Source of the DNA: Hydra vulgaris
Taxonomy: Eukaryota; Cnidaria; Hydrozoa; Anthoathecata; Hydridae
Assembly: GCF_038396675.1 (NCBI RefSeq)
Contig: NC_088921.1
Location: forward strand, 30,448,501-30,512,500
DNA length: 64,000 nt
Reading direction: 5' to 3'
Shown here piece by piece: positions 13,296 through 27,398 of the stretch. A program made the translations under genes and the position numbers. Under the pieces are notes generated by a model. The model made no database searches. It saw only the letters and a program-made list of their open reading frames with translations, and was not told the DNA's origin. Within the stretch, counting starts at the first letter, position 1; each line of letters begins with the position of its first letter.

Positions 13296-14700
13296 ATGAA
13301 CATGAGGACTGTTGAGCAAAATATAATAGAAATGTCGCCTGATATCAAAATTCAATACATCACAAAATATAGTATACTAAAAGACTTTCTAAAATATATT
13401 TTTGATCAAATGGATGGGCGAATGTTAATTAGAAATTATGTTCTATTGTACAGTAAGTTTTGTTTTGCGGCCCATGTACCTTTGTTTTTAAAAGAAACTT
13501 CCCTTTCTTTTGATAAAGGGTCTTTTGTTGACTTACCCTTTAATAATTGGAAATAAGTTTAAAGAAAAACTAGATTATCACAAAAAATAGAGTTTATCAC
13601 AAACATTGTTTTGACGAATGTTATACTATTCAATCAACACTTAAAAATGTTTCTTTTATAGTTGACAGTCAACTAAACTACTAGAACTTGCTAAACGAAT
13701 CAAATGCAATAAACAAGTTTTAAAATTTATAATTAAAGCTGTTATTTATTGTAGATGTATACCTCTGCATGGTACGCTTGAAAATGTAGATAAACTTGAA
13801 AATGTTGGTAACTTTCTTTCAAACGAATGGCTGCATGAGTGGACTGCTCAAAATAAACGTCAAGCGCTGTCTTTTCTGAAAGCGTTGGGAGTTAAGATTT
13901 GATTATATGACTAGTTACGCTACAGCGAATTATGTTGTTTCTTTGTGAGCCTATAGTTAAGTTGAAGGAAAAATCTAGTGACATTATATATGCTTTTAAG
14001 TGTGTTAAAACTTATCTCAGAAATAGAAATCATGAGAATAGACGTAAATATGTTTGCCGAACGAATATATAAGAATGTATCAATTCTTGCCGGGGAAAAA
14101 AATATAAAGTCAGTAACGCCAAAAGTGCACACAGGCCAACAATCTCATCGAGTGAATCCGTCCTTTGAAACGTTTGAAAAATATTTTAAAAGGTCTCTCA
14201 TCATTCCATTTTTAAATCATATATTAATTGAATTAAAAGATAGATTTAAATCATATGATACAATTGAGATGCTGTTAAGTTTTTGTACCATCATTATCTG
14301 CGTGAAAACTTCATTGGAGATATAAGAAATGATTTAAAAAGCTATGATACATTATGCAAGCAATCTTTAATGCACATCCACTATGATTAGTGGATGTGCA
14401 ATAAATTTTGATTTAAATGGGGCTGTTAAAATGTTTGCAAAATTAATCCGAGGAGATTAGAATTTGTCTCCTTTCGTTTAGACAATTAACAATTGTTTTG
14501 ATCATTTGAATACTTATCGTTGAAACCAAATGTTTGTTGTTTATTTATTTTTCATCACTTACATTATATCAAAGTTGCGGCAAACTTTGTATTCAATTAT
14601 AATATTTTTAAAAAATGAAGTTTAAATTTTACTTAAAAAAACAGTGGGCCACCGACAAAAATTTGTCACCCTCCTAAAAAAAAGTCTGGTTACGGGCTTG
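13296..14700 (+). pseudogene. hAT-superfamily transposase remnant (ZMYM1/DUF4371-like)
   Basis: Disconnected frames on the plus strand match the order of ZMYM1/'52-kDa repressor'-type hAT proteins. An N-terminal segment ends DLPFNNWK (13,296-13,556), as after the TTF-type zinc finger. A DUF4371-like block follows with RIKCNKQVLKFIIKAV and ENVGNFLSNEWLHEW (about 13,690-13,850). A C-terminal block then has FAERIYKNVSILAGEK, GQQSHRVNPS and KYFKRSLIIPFLNHILIEL (13,978-14,325). Several stops and frameshifts interrupt it. The sequence near 14,690 (ctggttacgggcttg) resembles the complement of a hAT-type terminus. Family assignment is from motif resemblance. Confidence 0.7.
14371..14400. repeat. Perfect hairpin, 13-bp arms, 4-nt loop
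   Basis: Arms tgcacatccacta and tagtggatgtgca around tgat, within the decayed hAT element. Confidence 0.9.
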
Positions 14701-15174
14701 AATGTATATAATAATACCTATATATTATATTAAGATAAATTATAAATACAAATTTAAAAGCGTAAAAATAAAATGGAATACAACGAATGATATGCTTGAT
14801 TCAATTTTTGTAATAAAATTCTTTTTGAATTAGAATCAAGAAAAAAAAATTGAATCAAAATTGAATCGAGCGAATCGTAACACATTAGGCTTATGTGGTA
14901 TGATATGGCATATGATAAGACATATGCTTATGATAAGCATATGTATAAATTTGCATCATTGTTAAATTTCATGAAGATTGAAAATCTTTACGAAATTTAA
15001 AAATGATGCAGAATGCATTTAACAAAATGTTTCATTAGTTACATAGTTTCATCATTCATCATTAGTCGATGAATTTTAAACAAACATAAACCAAATAGTT
15101 TTAAAGTTTTTTATTATTTTTTTAAATTTTTATTATTATTTTTTTGTTTTTAATGGTTTCGATTCTCAACGCAC
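14701..15174. other. Intergenic, with palindrome at 14,920-14,944
   Basis: No gene. A perfect 12-bp-arm palindrome (acatatgcttat / ataagcatatgt, 1-nt centre) lies at 14,920-14,944 in a patch of atatgg/tatgat variants. Confidence 0.6.
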
Positions 15175-15179
15175 CACAG

Positions 15180-16951
15180 CACAGTGGGCCGGATATTAGA
15201 CATATGGTGGACAAAATTATTTTGATCTTTTTTTTTTTACTAAAACCCTTTATATGTCCGAAGAATCACTTTGTATTAAGATATATTTATTTTTATCATA
15301 AATTTTAGTTAAATAGTTGCTAATTCTAAAAATTATTTAACAAACTTGATAAAACTTTAAAAACGCGGATTTGCAATTTTTTAGTTTGAAATCCTATAAC
15401 TTCTTAATACTGTGGAACTGAATAACAGACTCTTCTGATGGAATAAACTAAAAAAAAATTGATGCAACAAACTTTAAAATTAAAAACGCGCACTTCAGAA
15501 AAAAAGGAAATTTATCACTAGATTTGAAACTCTATTATCGATATTGTATAATAGATTTGAAATATATAGATAAATTTATAGAAATATATAGAGAATATAA
15601 ATGAATATATAGATTTAAAACTCTGTTATTGATAGTATTATATGCCCACGACGTTTTGAATAAGTCTGTAGATTATTTATCATCTTTGTATATAAAAATG
15701 CATTTTTTTATTTTTAATCTATTAGCCGTACATTCTGGATGAATAATATTACAACGTTTTTATTATTATAAAGTCTACTGAGTTCTGAAGGTACTATGCA
15801 AATAATCAACAGACACTCTTCATTTGCCTCTATTTTCCTTTTTAACTTACCTGTTTGTAAACACTATACCCTGTAGCACCACTAAAACCAGCCTTGCATC
15901 TAAACGTCAGTTTAGTTAATTCCTTAGCATTATGTTTTGTATACCACATAGCTTTTTAAGAGTGTGTTTTAGAAAATCTTTTAGCGGTATTTGTACTGAA
16001 CAGCGATCCATTTAAATGTTTTTGGAATAGCATTTAGCTTTTGAAGATCCTATACTATTATACAAAGGATATATGTTGCAGCCGTTTTTTCAGCACCATA
16101 TCGTAGTAGCTGGTATGTTGATTTTGATATATCACCATTAATTATGAATGCTAAAGCTTTATCAAATGAGTATATCTAAGCAGGTTTAATTGGTATTTAT
16201 TTTAAATAATAGAAATTTTTGTGCCAGTTTTGTATTTAAACTCACTTCTTAGTTTCAATTTTGTCGCATGTTGCATATTGCATGATGCATGTTGAAGTAA
16301 TTTATGGCTAAATAAAATATTAAAAACATTGTTAAGCTTATTATTTTTGTTTTGTTACAAGTTTTTTCAAAAGAGCGACATGGTTTCCCAACCTCATTAA
16401 CTGATGATGTAGCATTTAATACAAAGCTACAAGTCATTATTTTAAAATGTTAAAGAAAACCAAAAGGGGAAGTTAGGGGCAATGTATATAGTTCAAATAG
16501 GTTGTACACATATTACATTTACAAGTTCAAGCATTTAATATAGGTTCTCGTAGGTTTCCTAAATTATGTGACACTTTTTGTACAAAATAAAAGTATTAAA
16601 TGTTAAAAATTTACCAGGTTATTTTAAAGCCAGATTATAAGTGTATTATAAAGGCTGATCTTTACTTTATTTTTTTTTCCGAAAAGCTTTACTGTTAAAT
16701 ATGTAAATATATAAACTAATCGCGTAAGTTCATAAAATTTTAAAAATAAAAATGTCACGTTTTTTTTTTTTAAAAAAAAATTTTATTATACATGAAACCG
16801 CAATTGATTTTTGTGGTTTTAAAAGATACTATTATACTCAAAACAGTTTTTAAAATTTTAAACGAGAGTATTACAAATATGTTTTATTATATGGTTTTGA
16901 ATATAAAAGACATTTATTTTTTAGGTTTTGTCCACCACATGGCCCACTGTG
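15180..16951 (-). mobile_element. TIR-bounded DNA transposon with decayed transposase
   Basis: The left end (cacagtgggcc at 15,180) and right end (ggcccactgtg ending 16,951) are inverted, and the similarity resumes inward as atggtggacaaaa / ttttgtccaccac. The left end has an extra 11 bp between the blocks. CACAG lies directly outside both ends (15,175-15,179 and 16,952-16,956) and may be a 5-bp target duplication, though the element itself also starts CACAG. Minus-strand frames at about 15,850-16,180 read FDKALAFIINGDISKSTYQL, then stops; this looks like a remnant transposon protein. The short ORF at 16,255-16,437 is not recognisable. Confidence 0.6.
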
Positions 16952-16956
16952 CACAG

Positions 16957-18516
16957 TAAGACAGATTATTTTAAAAAGAACAAAAAGTCACACAAAAACT
17001 TAAGTTTCAACAATTTTTGACTTAAAATGTTTAAGTAAACTAATTTTTGGTAAATAATCAACATAAGAAAATTCTACACCAAATATCAAAGTATATTTTT
17101 TAGCATAAAATACGTGAAAATATTAGAATTATGATCATAGTAATTTAAAAAAGTAAGGTACCTTTACGTTAAGTAAGGTATCTTTACATTAAGTAAGGTA
17201 TCTTTACGTTAATTTATATAATATAATCCATCTTAACAAGTACTTCATAATATATTTAACTAATGCTTCCTAAATTTATTTTTTTCAATTGTTTCTCATT
17301 TTTAACGGAGTGTTATTTTTTTTGTTAAATGTATTTTAGCAGTATTTGGTTAAATATAAAATTAAATAATAATATAAAAATAACTATATAATAAATATAA
17401 AAATAAAATATTACGATGTGAAAAAAATGTAACTAATATGTAGTTGTGAAAATGTAAATAAAAGTGAAAAAAATAAAAAATTTAACCTTATTTGCAATTA
17501 ATTTTTTAAACTGCATTGTTACTTAACTTGCTACTTAAAAAGTTATTTAAAATACATAGTGATACATAGTTTAAAATTTTAGATAAATAGTATTACATAG
17601 TTTCATTACAAACAACGCTTCTTTTTTTTAAAAAAAAAAAAAAAGAGTAATATTTTTCGGACGTGTAAAAATCATATTTTCCTAAAATAGTCACATTAAG
17701 TTTTAACCTTTTGAAATTTGATTATAAAGTATGTATTTAGCTTGTATTTAGCAATGATACAAATACGCAAGTTGAAAAAAAAATTATAAAGACTAAAGAA
17801 GATCCTTATTGAATTTATTAAAACTTCTCTTTCAATTCCTGATAATCAAGTGAAATAAATAGATTATTACAGATATTCATTTTCCAAATTTTTTTTTCAA
17901 AGTAATTTGATTTGTTTAATGCTAAATTCTAAGGAGAAAGCCTCAACAAACTGATCCGTAATGCAAAGTTGCACCACAAAGCAAAAATATCACGATTCAA
18001 CAATCTGAGAGATCAGATCCACTATCTTTTTATTTGATTAGATCCTTATTGATCATTTCTTATGCAAAGCTACTAAACTTGTTAGCATCTTAAAATATAA
18101 AAAATATTTAACATTTAACTTTTTTCTTTTGCGTGTTAAAGAGCTTTATGCCTGCTAGTGCGCACTTTTAACGCGCAAAAATATGTGTTTGCGTGTGCAT
18201 TGATTTGCTAATGATATATTTTGGTTCATAGAGCCTATATTTTGAAATATAAAAAGGGATACCGTTGTTTAAGATCTCAAAAACGTTGTACGTGTGTTTA
18301 TAGCAAGCAAAAAAAAAAATTTCTGTTGCATATTTTAATTTCTTGGCCCCAAAAATCAATTATTGAAATCATGCTTATCTTATAGTTTGGTATTTCTTTC
18401 TGTTTTTAACTTAATTTGCCTCCTGTGACCAGCATGGATTTTATTATATCAAATTTATTTATTATATATATAAAATTAAAAAAATTTGTTCAACTATTTT
18501 TATTAAAATTAATTAC
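16957..18516. other. Intergenic with 21-bp tandem repeat at 17,153-17,213
   Basis: Three copies of 'aagtaaggtatctttacgtt' lie at 17,153-17,213. The rest is AT-rich. A minus-strand frame at 18,168-18,359 could be a downstream exon of the glycosyltransferase to the right (follows a possible acceptor), but I cannot support it with a motif. Confidence 0.45.
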
Positions 18517-19423
18517 CTATTTTAATTGCTATTTCACCAACAAACTCGTCATCAAAACTAAATATAGAATTTAGATCAAACAGTGGTATCATTTTTTTGA
18601 TGCTAGATTTCGATAAGATATAGCCTACGCCAGAGCAATAAGAAACATAGTAGCCATTTTGGTTCGCCATTTTGTATTGATCTATTTTCTTCACGTCTGC
18701 ATTTTCTATTTTATATCCAAAATAGGCGTTTTCTATATTATTATTTTTAACAAACGTTAATAAGTTGTTTATATTCAAGTAAATATCATCATGACCTTTA
18801 AATACAAATTCATATTTAACATTATAATTGGTCCATATTAATCCAATGATCATCTTTTTTGTTAAAGTAGAAATTTCTTCAAACAAGTCAACAAAAATTA
18901 TATCGTTCCATAATTTTCCTTCTTCAGCTACGTTTATTACTTCTTCTGAGTCAATTGTCCTTCCGACAACAAATATTATAAGATATTTTTCCTTAGCATT
19001 CCAGTATGGTGATTTTCCCCATGTCTTTCGTATTGTATTTCTTCTGTCTACGAAGCTTGCATGTGAGCTTATAATTACAACGGCTGTATATACTGTATTG
19101 CAGTCTTTCTTAATGCTTTGAAAAACTATATGAGAAAGGTAACGTTTTTGATAATTGTTGTTGTTATTTTCTTCTGCATTTTTTAGCAAGTAGGTTGTTG
19201 ACAAAGATTTTTTAGATAAATCATCATTAGTATCTATTGAATAAACGCTCGTTTCTGAGTGCTTCTTAGTCTTTAGGTTTATCATAATCAGTTCAATAAC
19301 GGTAATTAGCACTGCTAAGATAATTATACATGCTACGAAGTATCTAATCACAGATTGCTTGAATAGGTTAGTACATGTTTTCGCCTCCCTTTTGTTTGAA
19401 CTCTTTGAATCAAAATATAGCAC
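18517..19423 (-). CDS. GT31 beta-1,3-galactosyltransferase-like enzyme, large 5' exon
   Basis: About 302 codons from ATG 19,423 to a GGTAAT donor at 18,517/18,516. The architecture is a short basic cytoplasmic tail, one signal-anchor helix (about residues 29-50, VACIIILAVLITVIELIMI), an Asn-rich stem, then the galactosyltransferase domain. Family landmarks are VVIISSHASFVDRRNTIRKTWG, the FKGHDDIYLN block (the DxD/DDD metal-binding position), CSGVGYILS, and FSFDDEFVGEIAIKIG matching the terminal EDVYVG block. GT31 enzymes are Golgi type II membrane proteins that add beta-1,3-linked Gal or GlcNAc to glycans. The first Asp of the usual DDD is His, so HDD could reduce metal binding. Acceptor specificity cannot be read from sequence. 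The last tens of residues must lie in a further exon. Confidence 0.85.
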
Positions 19424-22400
19424 AATATATTATACTTTATACCTTCTTTTAAACTAAATTTATTATGATTTTATTATAATGAAATACAGTTATAAATATA
19501 ATTAAGAGAACTTGATGTGTAGGAGGTGTAGGAGGTGTAAAAATTGATGGGTGTGTAGTTTAATAGACCAGAAACTGTGTTACACATTAGTTTCCTTAAA
19601 CTGTGTTACACATAGGTTTCCTTAAACCGTTTTTTATACAACTTTTTGTTTTATAAGCTAAAATAAAAAAAATTAATACAACATTGATATATAATTATTA
19701 TATGTCAAAACTCTTTATCATTAAAAAAAATATTCTACCTGAAATCTGAATAATTGTTTGATTACATAAAAAAGAAATTGTAACTTTATGTTTAAAAAAG
19801 ATGTGATGTACTCAAGCAATGATAAAATGCAAATATCAAAGTTTCAAATATAATTTAAAACAGTTACAATAACATCAAATTTTAGATTAATAGATTGACT
19901 TGCTCTGTTAGATAAACACGTCGCTCATGTCCTGCCTGAAATTGTGGCCATACATACACAACCTTGCCTCATTGAATTTTAAATTTTAACCAATTGTAAA
20001 CTACAATTCCATTGCAATGCATTGTAGTAAACTCTAGTATATTTCATGATACCATGTGGTGTACAGTTTTGATAATTTTCAATTTATAGCTGTATGTATG
20101 AGCGGTTTTGTAATAAATATATTTGAAGATTGTTATTTAAAATATACTTTCAATAAAATTTCTAAATCAGCGTTACATTTAACAAATAAAAATTTGTTGC
20201 TATACATAACGAGTTATACTTAAGTTATACTTATTCTAAACAAAGTTATACTCAACGAAGATAAAATTATCTTAATACGTTGTGTTTGCTACCAGAAAAT
20301 AACGTTAGATTTGATGATGTTTTTCCATTTAGGTTTTTTCACTAGGTTTTGTTCCTATACAGTTAAGTATACATATAGCATATTCTATACATAAACAAAT
20401 CTACTAACTTGTTTAAATATGATATTTAAACAAGTCAGAAGGTTTGTTTATATAATTTGTTATTACTTTCTTATAAGAAAATAATGCGTCTTTTGTTCTT
20501 ATTTAGTGTGGTTTTTATGGAATAAACATTATAGTCACATATGGAACGCACCAAGGTTATTCCTTAAAGGAGAGTAGTAAATATATGGCTAACATATGCT
20601 TAGCACACATGAGCCACACGAAACTTTTACGCAAAAATGAAGTGTGACTTTTGTTCCTATTTAGTGTGGTTTTAGTGGGATAAACATTATATGATAAACA
20701 TTACTTTCTTTCTTCTATGAGATAACATGAGATAACAGAGTAGGAAAATATTGCACAACATCTTATTAGAATCCTCAAAATCCATTTTCAAGAACTACAA
20801 TAAAATATCTCATATTAACAAAAATAAAAAAATAACAACAAACACTCAAATCTGTTATCTGTAGAGAACTCTCAGCTGTTTAGTACAGAAAACCCACCGA
20901 TTCCAGACTTGTGTTGTTTCTGTGACAATTGCATTTTCATGGGCATTCGATTAACACATATAAACAACGTGGAATTGTGTTGTTCTTGCATAAAATGATG
21001 TATAACATGATGAGAATTCGAAATCACTTAAAAGCGAAAACAACCAAAAATGTGACTTATATTGTTTCTGAAATAAGTTATACACTTACGAGCTACAAGC
21101 ACGAGAGAATTATATTAAGTTTAAATATGTCAATTTTATCTCAATCGGCTACACTCTTTTATGTTTTATGCTTCTCTGAGGCGTTCACTGGTCAGTACAG
21201 TTTTACTAGAATGCATTGCATTCAACACAAAAACCAATAATATTTAACCGGCGTTTTTGGTAAATTTACCAGTTAAATGTTATTAGTTTCACCGTCACGA
21301 AAACGTAGTAGTATATTATACTAAATTTCCGCAGAGAATATGAAACCAGTGATAAAAGCACGCGACATTTAAGTTTGACTTTGAAACATCAAAAAACACT
21401 AAAAAAATACTGTTAAACTCGAGTAAAACTGCCTGGGAAATAGCAACCAGACAATCTCTAATGGACTTATTATAAAAGGACAAAAATAGACTTCGACAAA
21501 GCACTAATTGCAACAATTTTAATTACAACTATCAAAAATGAATTGTCTATAAAAAATGTTTGTCTTTCTAGACAATAATTTTAAAAACGGACACTAAATG
21601 AACAATCTCGATTTTTTATAGAAGATCTATTTAATATATAATTTGGACTTATAACGAGTAATTAAATTTTCACTGCAGCATCGTTTCAAAAACTGAAAAC
21701 GAGCACAAAATTAAAAATACAATTTTTCTAACAGAAGTTCCATTTTTTAATTTTTTGTCCAGCGTGTGCTGTTGATTAAAAAGTTAATGTCTATTTAAAA
21801 ACCTCAAAATGGACTATTTTGTGCTCAATTGAAGTTCATTAATTACTCAGTTCAGTTGTTTTTCAATTCTCAGTGAATGTGCGTGAAAATTTATTTTTAA
21901 AATGCCCTCTCCAGTTTGGGATTACTTCAAAAAAGTTGAAGGTAAGTTTATCATTTAAAAAATTTTCCTTAGTCACTAAAATCTTTATCACCTTCAATAA
22001 AATTATTTTAAAAATATGTGATCAAGGAGTTGTCCTTTATAAAATGTGGATTAGTAAGTAGAAGATTCCAATAGGTGTTAAAATTTATTTAGGTTTGTGA
22101 ATAAAACAATAGTGAAAAAGAAAAATGTTTTTTACTTTCATTTTATTGATGAATATGTACGCAAGTTTTAAACAATAATTAATCATGGGCAATGATCGTC
22201 ATTTGGAGTTTTGATGTCATTTCAATATTTTTTTAATATTATAAATTTACTACATAACAATCTTCAAATAATACGGTAATGAAAGATTTCTGGTTTTATG
22301 AATTCAAGTAAATTTAGACAAAATCATAGACACCAAATAGACAAAAAATTATGCTTTGTTGACTTATGAAGTGAAAATTATTTTTTAACTGAGCAATCTT

Positions 22401-24573
22401 AGGACACCATCAAAAATTTGATAGACACAACAAGGACAAAAAATTAAACATTTGTTGTGTCCATTACAACATACAGAATTGTCTATGTCTGTGTTGTAAG
22501 TCTATCCATAGACTAGTCTGGTTACTACTGGGAAATAGACGTGGTTTACGCAAAGATCGTGACAAACACGTGTCTATACAGGTTTTAATTCCAAAAATGA
22601 AACTAGATATGCCGGCTGGGTACTTTATTATGGTTATCTGCAAGTCCTGAAAATTTTGTATTTGATGAAGAATCAAAATATTTTGGTTATTATCAATTCC
22701 TGAAAGTCTTGAAAAGCTAAAACTATTATAAATCTCTTGACAGTTTTTTTTATCATTAGTTACAAAGTTAAATGTTTTGAACATGAAAATATATAAAAAA
22801 CTAAAAGCATTCCTTGACTGATTTGGCGAAAATACTTTTGACGTACGAATGACGCTTTCTACGTGAATTTTTAAAGGTGCTATGGTTTGACTTACATTAG
22901 TATTTTCTTTAAAAATTTCTGTCAATTTAAAAAAGTACATGTGGTTTAAGATTGGTTGTATTTTAAAATAACATTTTTATTATAGAATAATATAAGTAAT
23001 ATGTTGTATTATAAAATAATATTTTTAAGGTTTAGAAGAAATTGATAATTGTATCCCTCGACTTTAAAACCTGTGTCGTCGGCCCTGAACTTATAATCGA
23101 CCATAAAAAAAATCATTATTTAATAGTTCTTCATTAAAGAAACTTTATAAATCTTTATTCTTGATTTTTTTGTCAAATATTTGTGATAAAAAAACAAAAA
23201 ACGAAAAAAAACTTTACGACGGCCTTTTTGAAAAACCCATTTGTAAAGCTGATTTATGAAAGTTATAGCTCCTGACGAATAAATAGCTAAGTACATTTAA
23301 GTTACATACATGTTTATGAATGAAGAATAAAGAACTCTGTTTATCATTCCACAAAAATAATAATAATAATAAAAAACAATTAAATAAAACAGTTTTTTTT
23401 TTTAAAAAGTGTATATTTTATTTCTTTTCTTTGTGGTAATATATCTTGTAGGATATATTGATAGATATACATATCTTGCAGGATATATTGATAGATATAC
23501 ATATCTGGCATATCTAATATCAGGAGATAAAAATTTTACATCACATTCATCTCTATTGATAATATACTTGGGTCAAGAAACTTTTACCAAAAACTTTAAA
23601 TTTTTCAAAATTTTAAAAAAATGCTTTAAAAATTAAAAAAAAATCATTAAGCTCTTAAAATTTTACATCCTATACTTTTATTTAACTGTAGTTTAAAGAG
23701 CATAAATAATAAAAATATATGAAAAAAGGGTGAAAAGAAAAAAAAAAAGAAATACGTCAAACAAGCGAAACAACCTAGAGTTTTAACTTCAATTTATAGA
23801 ATTACTAGATAAAAAAAATTGAAAACATTATTTGAAGATTAAATTTATAAATTTGTAATTTTAAAACATTACCTTGAACAACATATCAAATCCTTCAACT
23901 AAAAACAAATAAATTGTATTTCTTTAATTTATAAAAGTCATTGCCTTACATTTTTTCTTTTTTACTTAGCGTCAAAAACGCATAAATAAGTAAATTTAAA
24001 TTCAAACAAACGCAAATCGTTGAACAATATAATTGATAAATATACACAGGTATAGAAATATAGAAACAAGACGAACAAATCAATATATAAATAATTGACT
24101 TGTATTAAATTTATTTGGATTTAAATAATTAACTTCGCAGTGCATATGCAAGGCTGACTGGCTTCATTGGTTATTATTTCATTATTATATGTTATTAGGC
24201 GTATCAAAAGTTATTACGGCGCTATCATAGGTTGTTATGCAGTTATCATAGGTTATTACATCGTTATCGCGACATTATCATATGCAATTAAGCCGTTATC
24301 ACAGACCACTATGATATTATAATAGTGTTACTATGACGTTTTTATAGATTATTACGGAGATTTATAAATTAAACTGTAAAATAAAGTTTAAATTGATGCA
24401 GAGCAGACTCCAAATTTTTTGATTTTAAATCATGAAATTTCCTAGGCAGCTCGAGTTCCCTAGGTAAACATTAAATTTACCATAAAATAATGATATCAAC
24501 AGAGTAAGAAGTAAAAAGTGCTTTACAAAGTGAAAACTGCTGAATTAAATTTGTTTTTACCTTATAACTCAGG

Positions 24574-24628
<55 letters not shown>

Positions 24629-25030
24629 TTTTTTTTTTTTGACGTGTAAATGTATACATTCCGTAAGATATTAGCATTATATGCTGATAGCAAAGACAAG
24701 GAGGAGACTTAGTATGTCTTATTGCTATCACCATAGACAAATTTTGTAAGTATAAAAAATAAGAAATTGCGTTCAGCATTTAAAATAAAATAAATAAAAA
24801 AGTCAAAAATAAAGAGTTTAGAAGTAAGATAAACGTTAAAACATTTTGACATTTATGATTGAGAAATTATAAATTTATTTATTAAAGAAAATTTCACGAA
24901 ATAAAAAACGAAACAAAAAAAAAAACACATGAAAAGCAAGAAAACACAAAAAACATAGACATAAATATCGTAAATAAGTCTATAAGCTTAGACAGTTTTC
25001 TTTTCATATATTATTGAATAATTATTAGCT
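19424..25030. other. Gene-poor AT-rich stretch with small repeats
   Basis: No exon supported. Visible repeats are two copies of 'ctgtgttacacatagtttcct' type at 19,573-19,628; a palindrome at 20,407-20,435 (14-bp arms, 1-nt centre); duplicated 'tatttagtgtggttttagtgg' segments near 20,500 and 20,655; a 30-bp duplication around 23,447-23,508 (gatatattgatagatatacatatct); degenerate 'ggttattacggcgttatcata' units at about 24,165-24,360; and an (AT)n tract at 24,580-24,627. ORFs at 20,929-21,240 (103 codons, plus) and 22,464-22,940 (158 codons, minus) have no recognisable domain and no compositional rise. Confidence 0.5.
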
Positions 25031-25034
25031 TATT

Positions 25035-27070
25035 TCAAAATTACTCCTTGGTAAAAGAAACCTTTTTTCGTGGATTCAAGCTTTACTTTAGGTATGGTCA
25101 GTGGTATTTCATTGTTTCTTGTGTTTGCTAAATGACAAATTGCCTTAAAACTGTTAGAAAAAACACATGAACCAAGTTCTTTCTTTAAGATCTTAAAAAC
25201 GCAAGTTACAGCTTATTTTTCATTGACTTCTTTAAAATGCGGCAAGTTTATATTAACGCTTGAAATTTTATTTGCATTTAATATTATTTGGATTATTCTA
25301 CTATATAAACGGTTGATGTGGTATAATTGGGTTGCAGTGTGTTTTAAGTTGATTAAATCACAGTAAGTAAAAATTGGCAAGATCATTGAGACATAAATTA
25401 ATTTAGCAGCGTTTATTGTTAGCAGGTGTCGTGTTTTGTTTAGTAAGCTAATACGCCCACTGATCTTATTACATTTAAAACTAAAATCGTCGTTTAGTGA
25501 AAGGGTTAGATCTAGATGGATTCCTTAATATTTTTATGTTTTGGTATTGTTTATTTAAACTTCATTAATATGTAGATTTAAGCACCGGCATTTAGATAAA
25601 TTTTCTTGCGGTTCCAAAAAGCATTGTTTCAGTTTTACGTTTTTGAAGGTTTAACAATAAATCATTTATTTCAAACCATTTTGATATCCCGTATAAGTCT
25701 TCAAGTAGTTTTTCCACTATTAATTGAATGTCATTATCAGCTACGAAAATAACCGTGTCATCAGCATACTTGATAATCAAGCTATGTATTAAAACGTCTG
25801 ATACATCAATAAATTCAATCAAAAATAACAAAGGTTCAAGAATTAAACCTTGCGGAACTCCTCTTGTGATTTCATGAGACTCAGACACTTTCCCATCATA
25901 TGCGACATACTGGGTTCTGTTAAATAGATAATTCGTTATTTGATGTAATGCTAAGCTAGTTGATACCAAGATGGTTTTTATCGATACTTTTTCTGACGTT
26001 ATCAGTAAAATTGTACAGCTGATTCTGTAGAACACTTAGATCTAAAACCAAATTGGTGATTGCATAGTAAATTATTTTCTTCTAGATAATCACTAACTTG
26101 TCAATGAACTATTTCCTCAAAAACCTTAGATATTATAGGAAGGACAGAGATTGGTCTGTAATTATCAAACTTTAATTTATTGCCAGATTTAAGTATGGGT
26201 AAAACCTTAGCTATTTTCCATTCATTAGGTACTAATCCCGTTTTTATAACAAGATTAAAAATATGAGATAGAGGAACTTTTATTTCATCTTTGCTATCTT
26301 TAAGTAAGGAAGGATGCAGATTGTCGTAACCGGCGGATTTATTTGTTTTTAGCGCACTTATAATGGTATCAACGTCCGTGGCACTAATTTGACGGAGTAA
26401 AAATTGCTTTTCGGTACGTCGTTTGAACGGAGCTTTAGATTTCCATACATAGTTTATTATTGGGTTATAAGTTTTAAGAAGTAAGTTGGTAATGGAAGAG
26501 AAATACTTTCCAAATGCACTTACAATAACAGATTTATTTGACGTGTACTCTCCATCAATTTCAAAGTTGTTTAAAATAATTTCATCTTTATTTTTACTTG
26601 GATAGACCTTCTTAAGTGATTCCCAGAATTTTACAGGATCGCCTGCGTGCTCATTTAATAATGCTTTATGAAACATTCCTTTTGCTTTTAGAATCAATTT
26701 AGTTATCATTTAGTTATCTTTGGTATTTGAATGCATTATGATTTTCAATTTATTTTTGCGATGTTTTCTAAGCAGACAGTTTCGAAAATTAATTTCAGTT
26801 TTAACATCGGATGTCAACCAAAATGAGATTTTAGAGGATATTCTTCGAGAAATTAAAGGTGCATGTTTATCAAAGAACAAAGATAAAATATCCTTTATTT
26901 TTCTCCATGCATTGATTGGATTTTTTGAATTTATGATAATATTCCAATCTACTTGCTTTAAATCATTTCTTAAGCAAAAGGAGTCGTATTTACGGTAGCT
27001 GCGTGAAATTATAGTTTTATTAGGGCGTTTTATGTGATGTAGTTTTCTAATACATCCAATCATCTCATGA
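25035..27070 (-). pseudogene. Non-LTR retrotransposon ORF2 remnant
   Basis: Minus-strand frames in family order: a pre-RT linker (27,063-26,710, contains AWRKIKDIL and DKHAPLISRRI), then, after an in-frame TAA followed at once by ATG, the RT N-terminal part (26,709-26,101: ALKTNKSAGYDNLHPSLLKD, VPNEWKIAKVLPILKSG, NYRPISVLPIISKVFEEIV). Next come NHQFGFRSKCSTESAV, then RGVPQGLILEPLLFLIEF and KYADDTVIFVAD (26,035-25,592), and a C-terminal end reading PKVKLESTKKGFFYQGVIL near 25,035-25,090. The segment carrying the first catalytic Asp (AFDTVDH-type) is missing between about 26,030 and 25,960. The YADD box is intact but the copy is inactive. It resembles CR1/L2-group elements. Confidence 0.85.
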
Positions 27071-27398
27071 TCACCATCATTTAGAGTTTAGCAAGAAAGT
27101 TTTCAAATTAACAGATAAGTTAAAATTATCTTATTATATCCTATTATTTTTAATACCCAAGTCAAACCACAAAACGTTCAGCAAAATTAAGCAATAGTTT
27201 TTAATAGTGTTTTTGAAGCAAGCAGAAGTCGTCCGTCTGTGTCTGATCCAACGGCGTCTAATTACAAAAATACTATTTTTGTGAAAGAAAGATACAAAAC
27301 TTCTGATATATTTGTTCTTTTATCGTTGAGGAAATAAGTTTATAAATGAAAATAATAGAGTACTTTTACGGCTAATTTACTTTCCTCAGCTATCGCAC
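27071..27398. other. Spacer, no gene seen
   Basis: Mixed AT-rich sequence between two repeats; no exon supported. Confidence 0.5.

Noticed and set aside
20929-21240. 103-codon plus-strand ORF
   Set aside because: No domain, no splice context, no compositional signal.
22464-22940. 158-codon minus-strand ORF
   Set aside because: Length is notable for AT-rich DNA but no recognisable motif or splice site; could be chance or decayed transposon.
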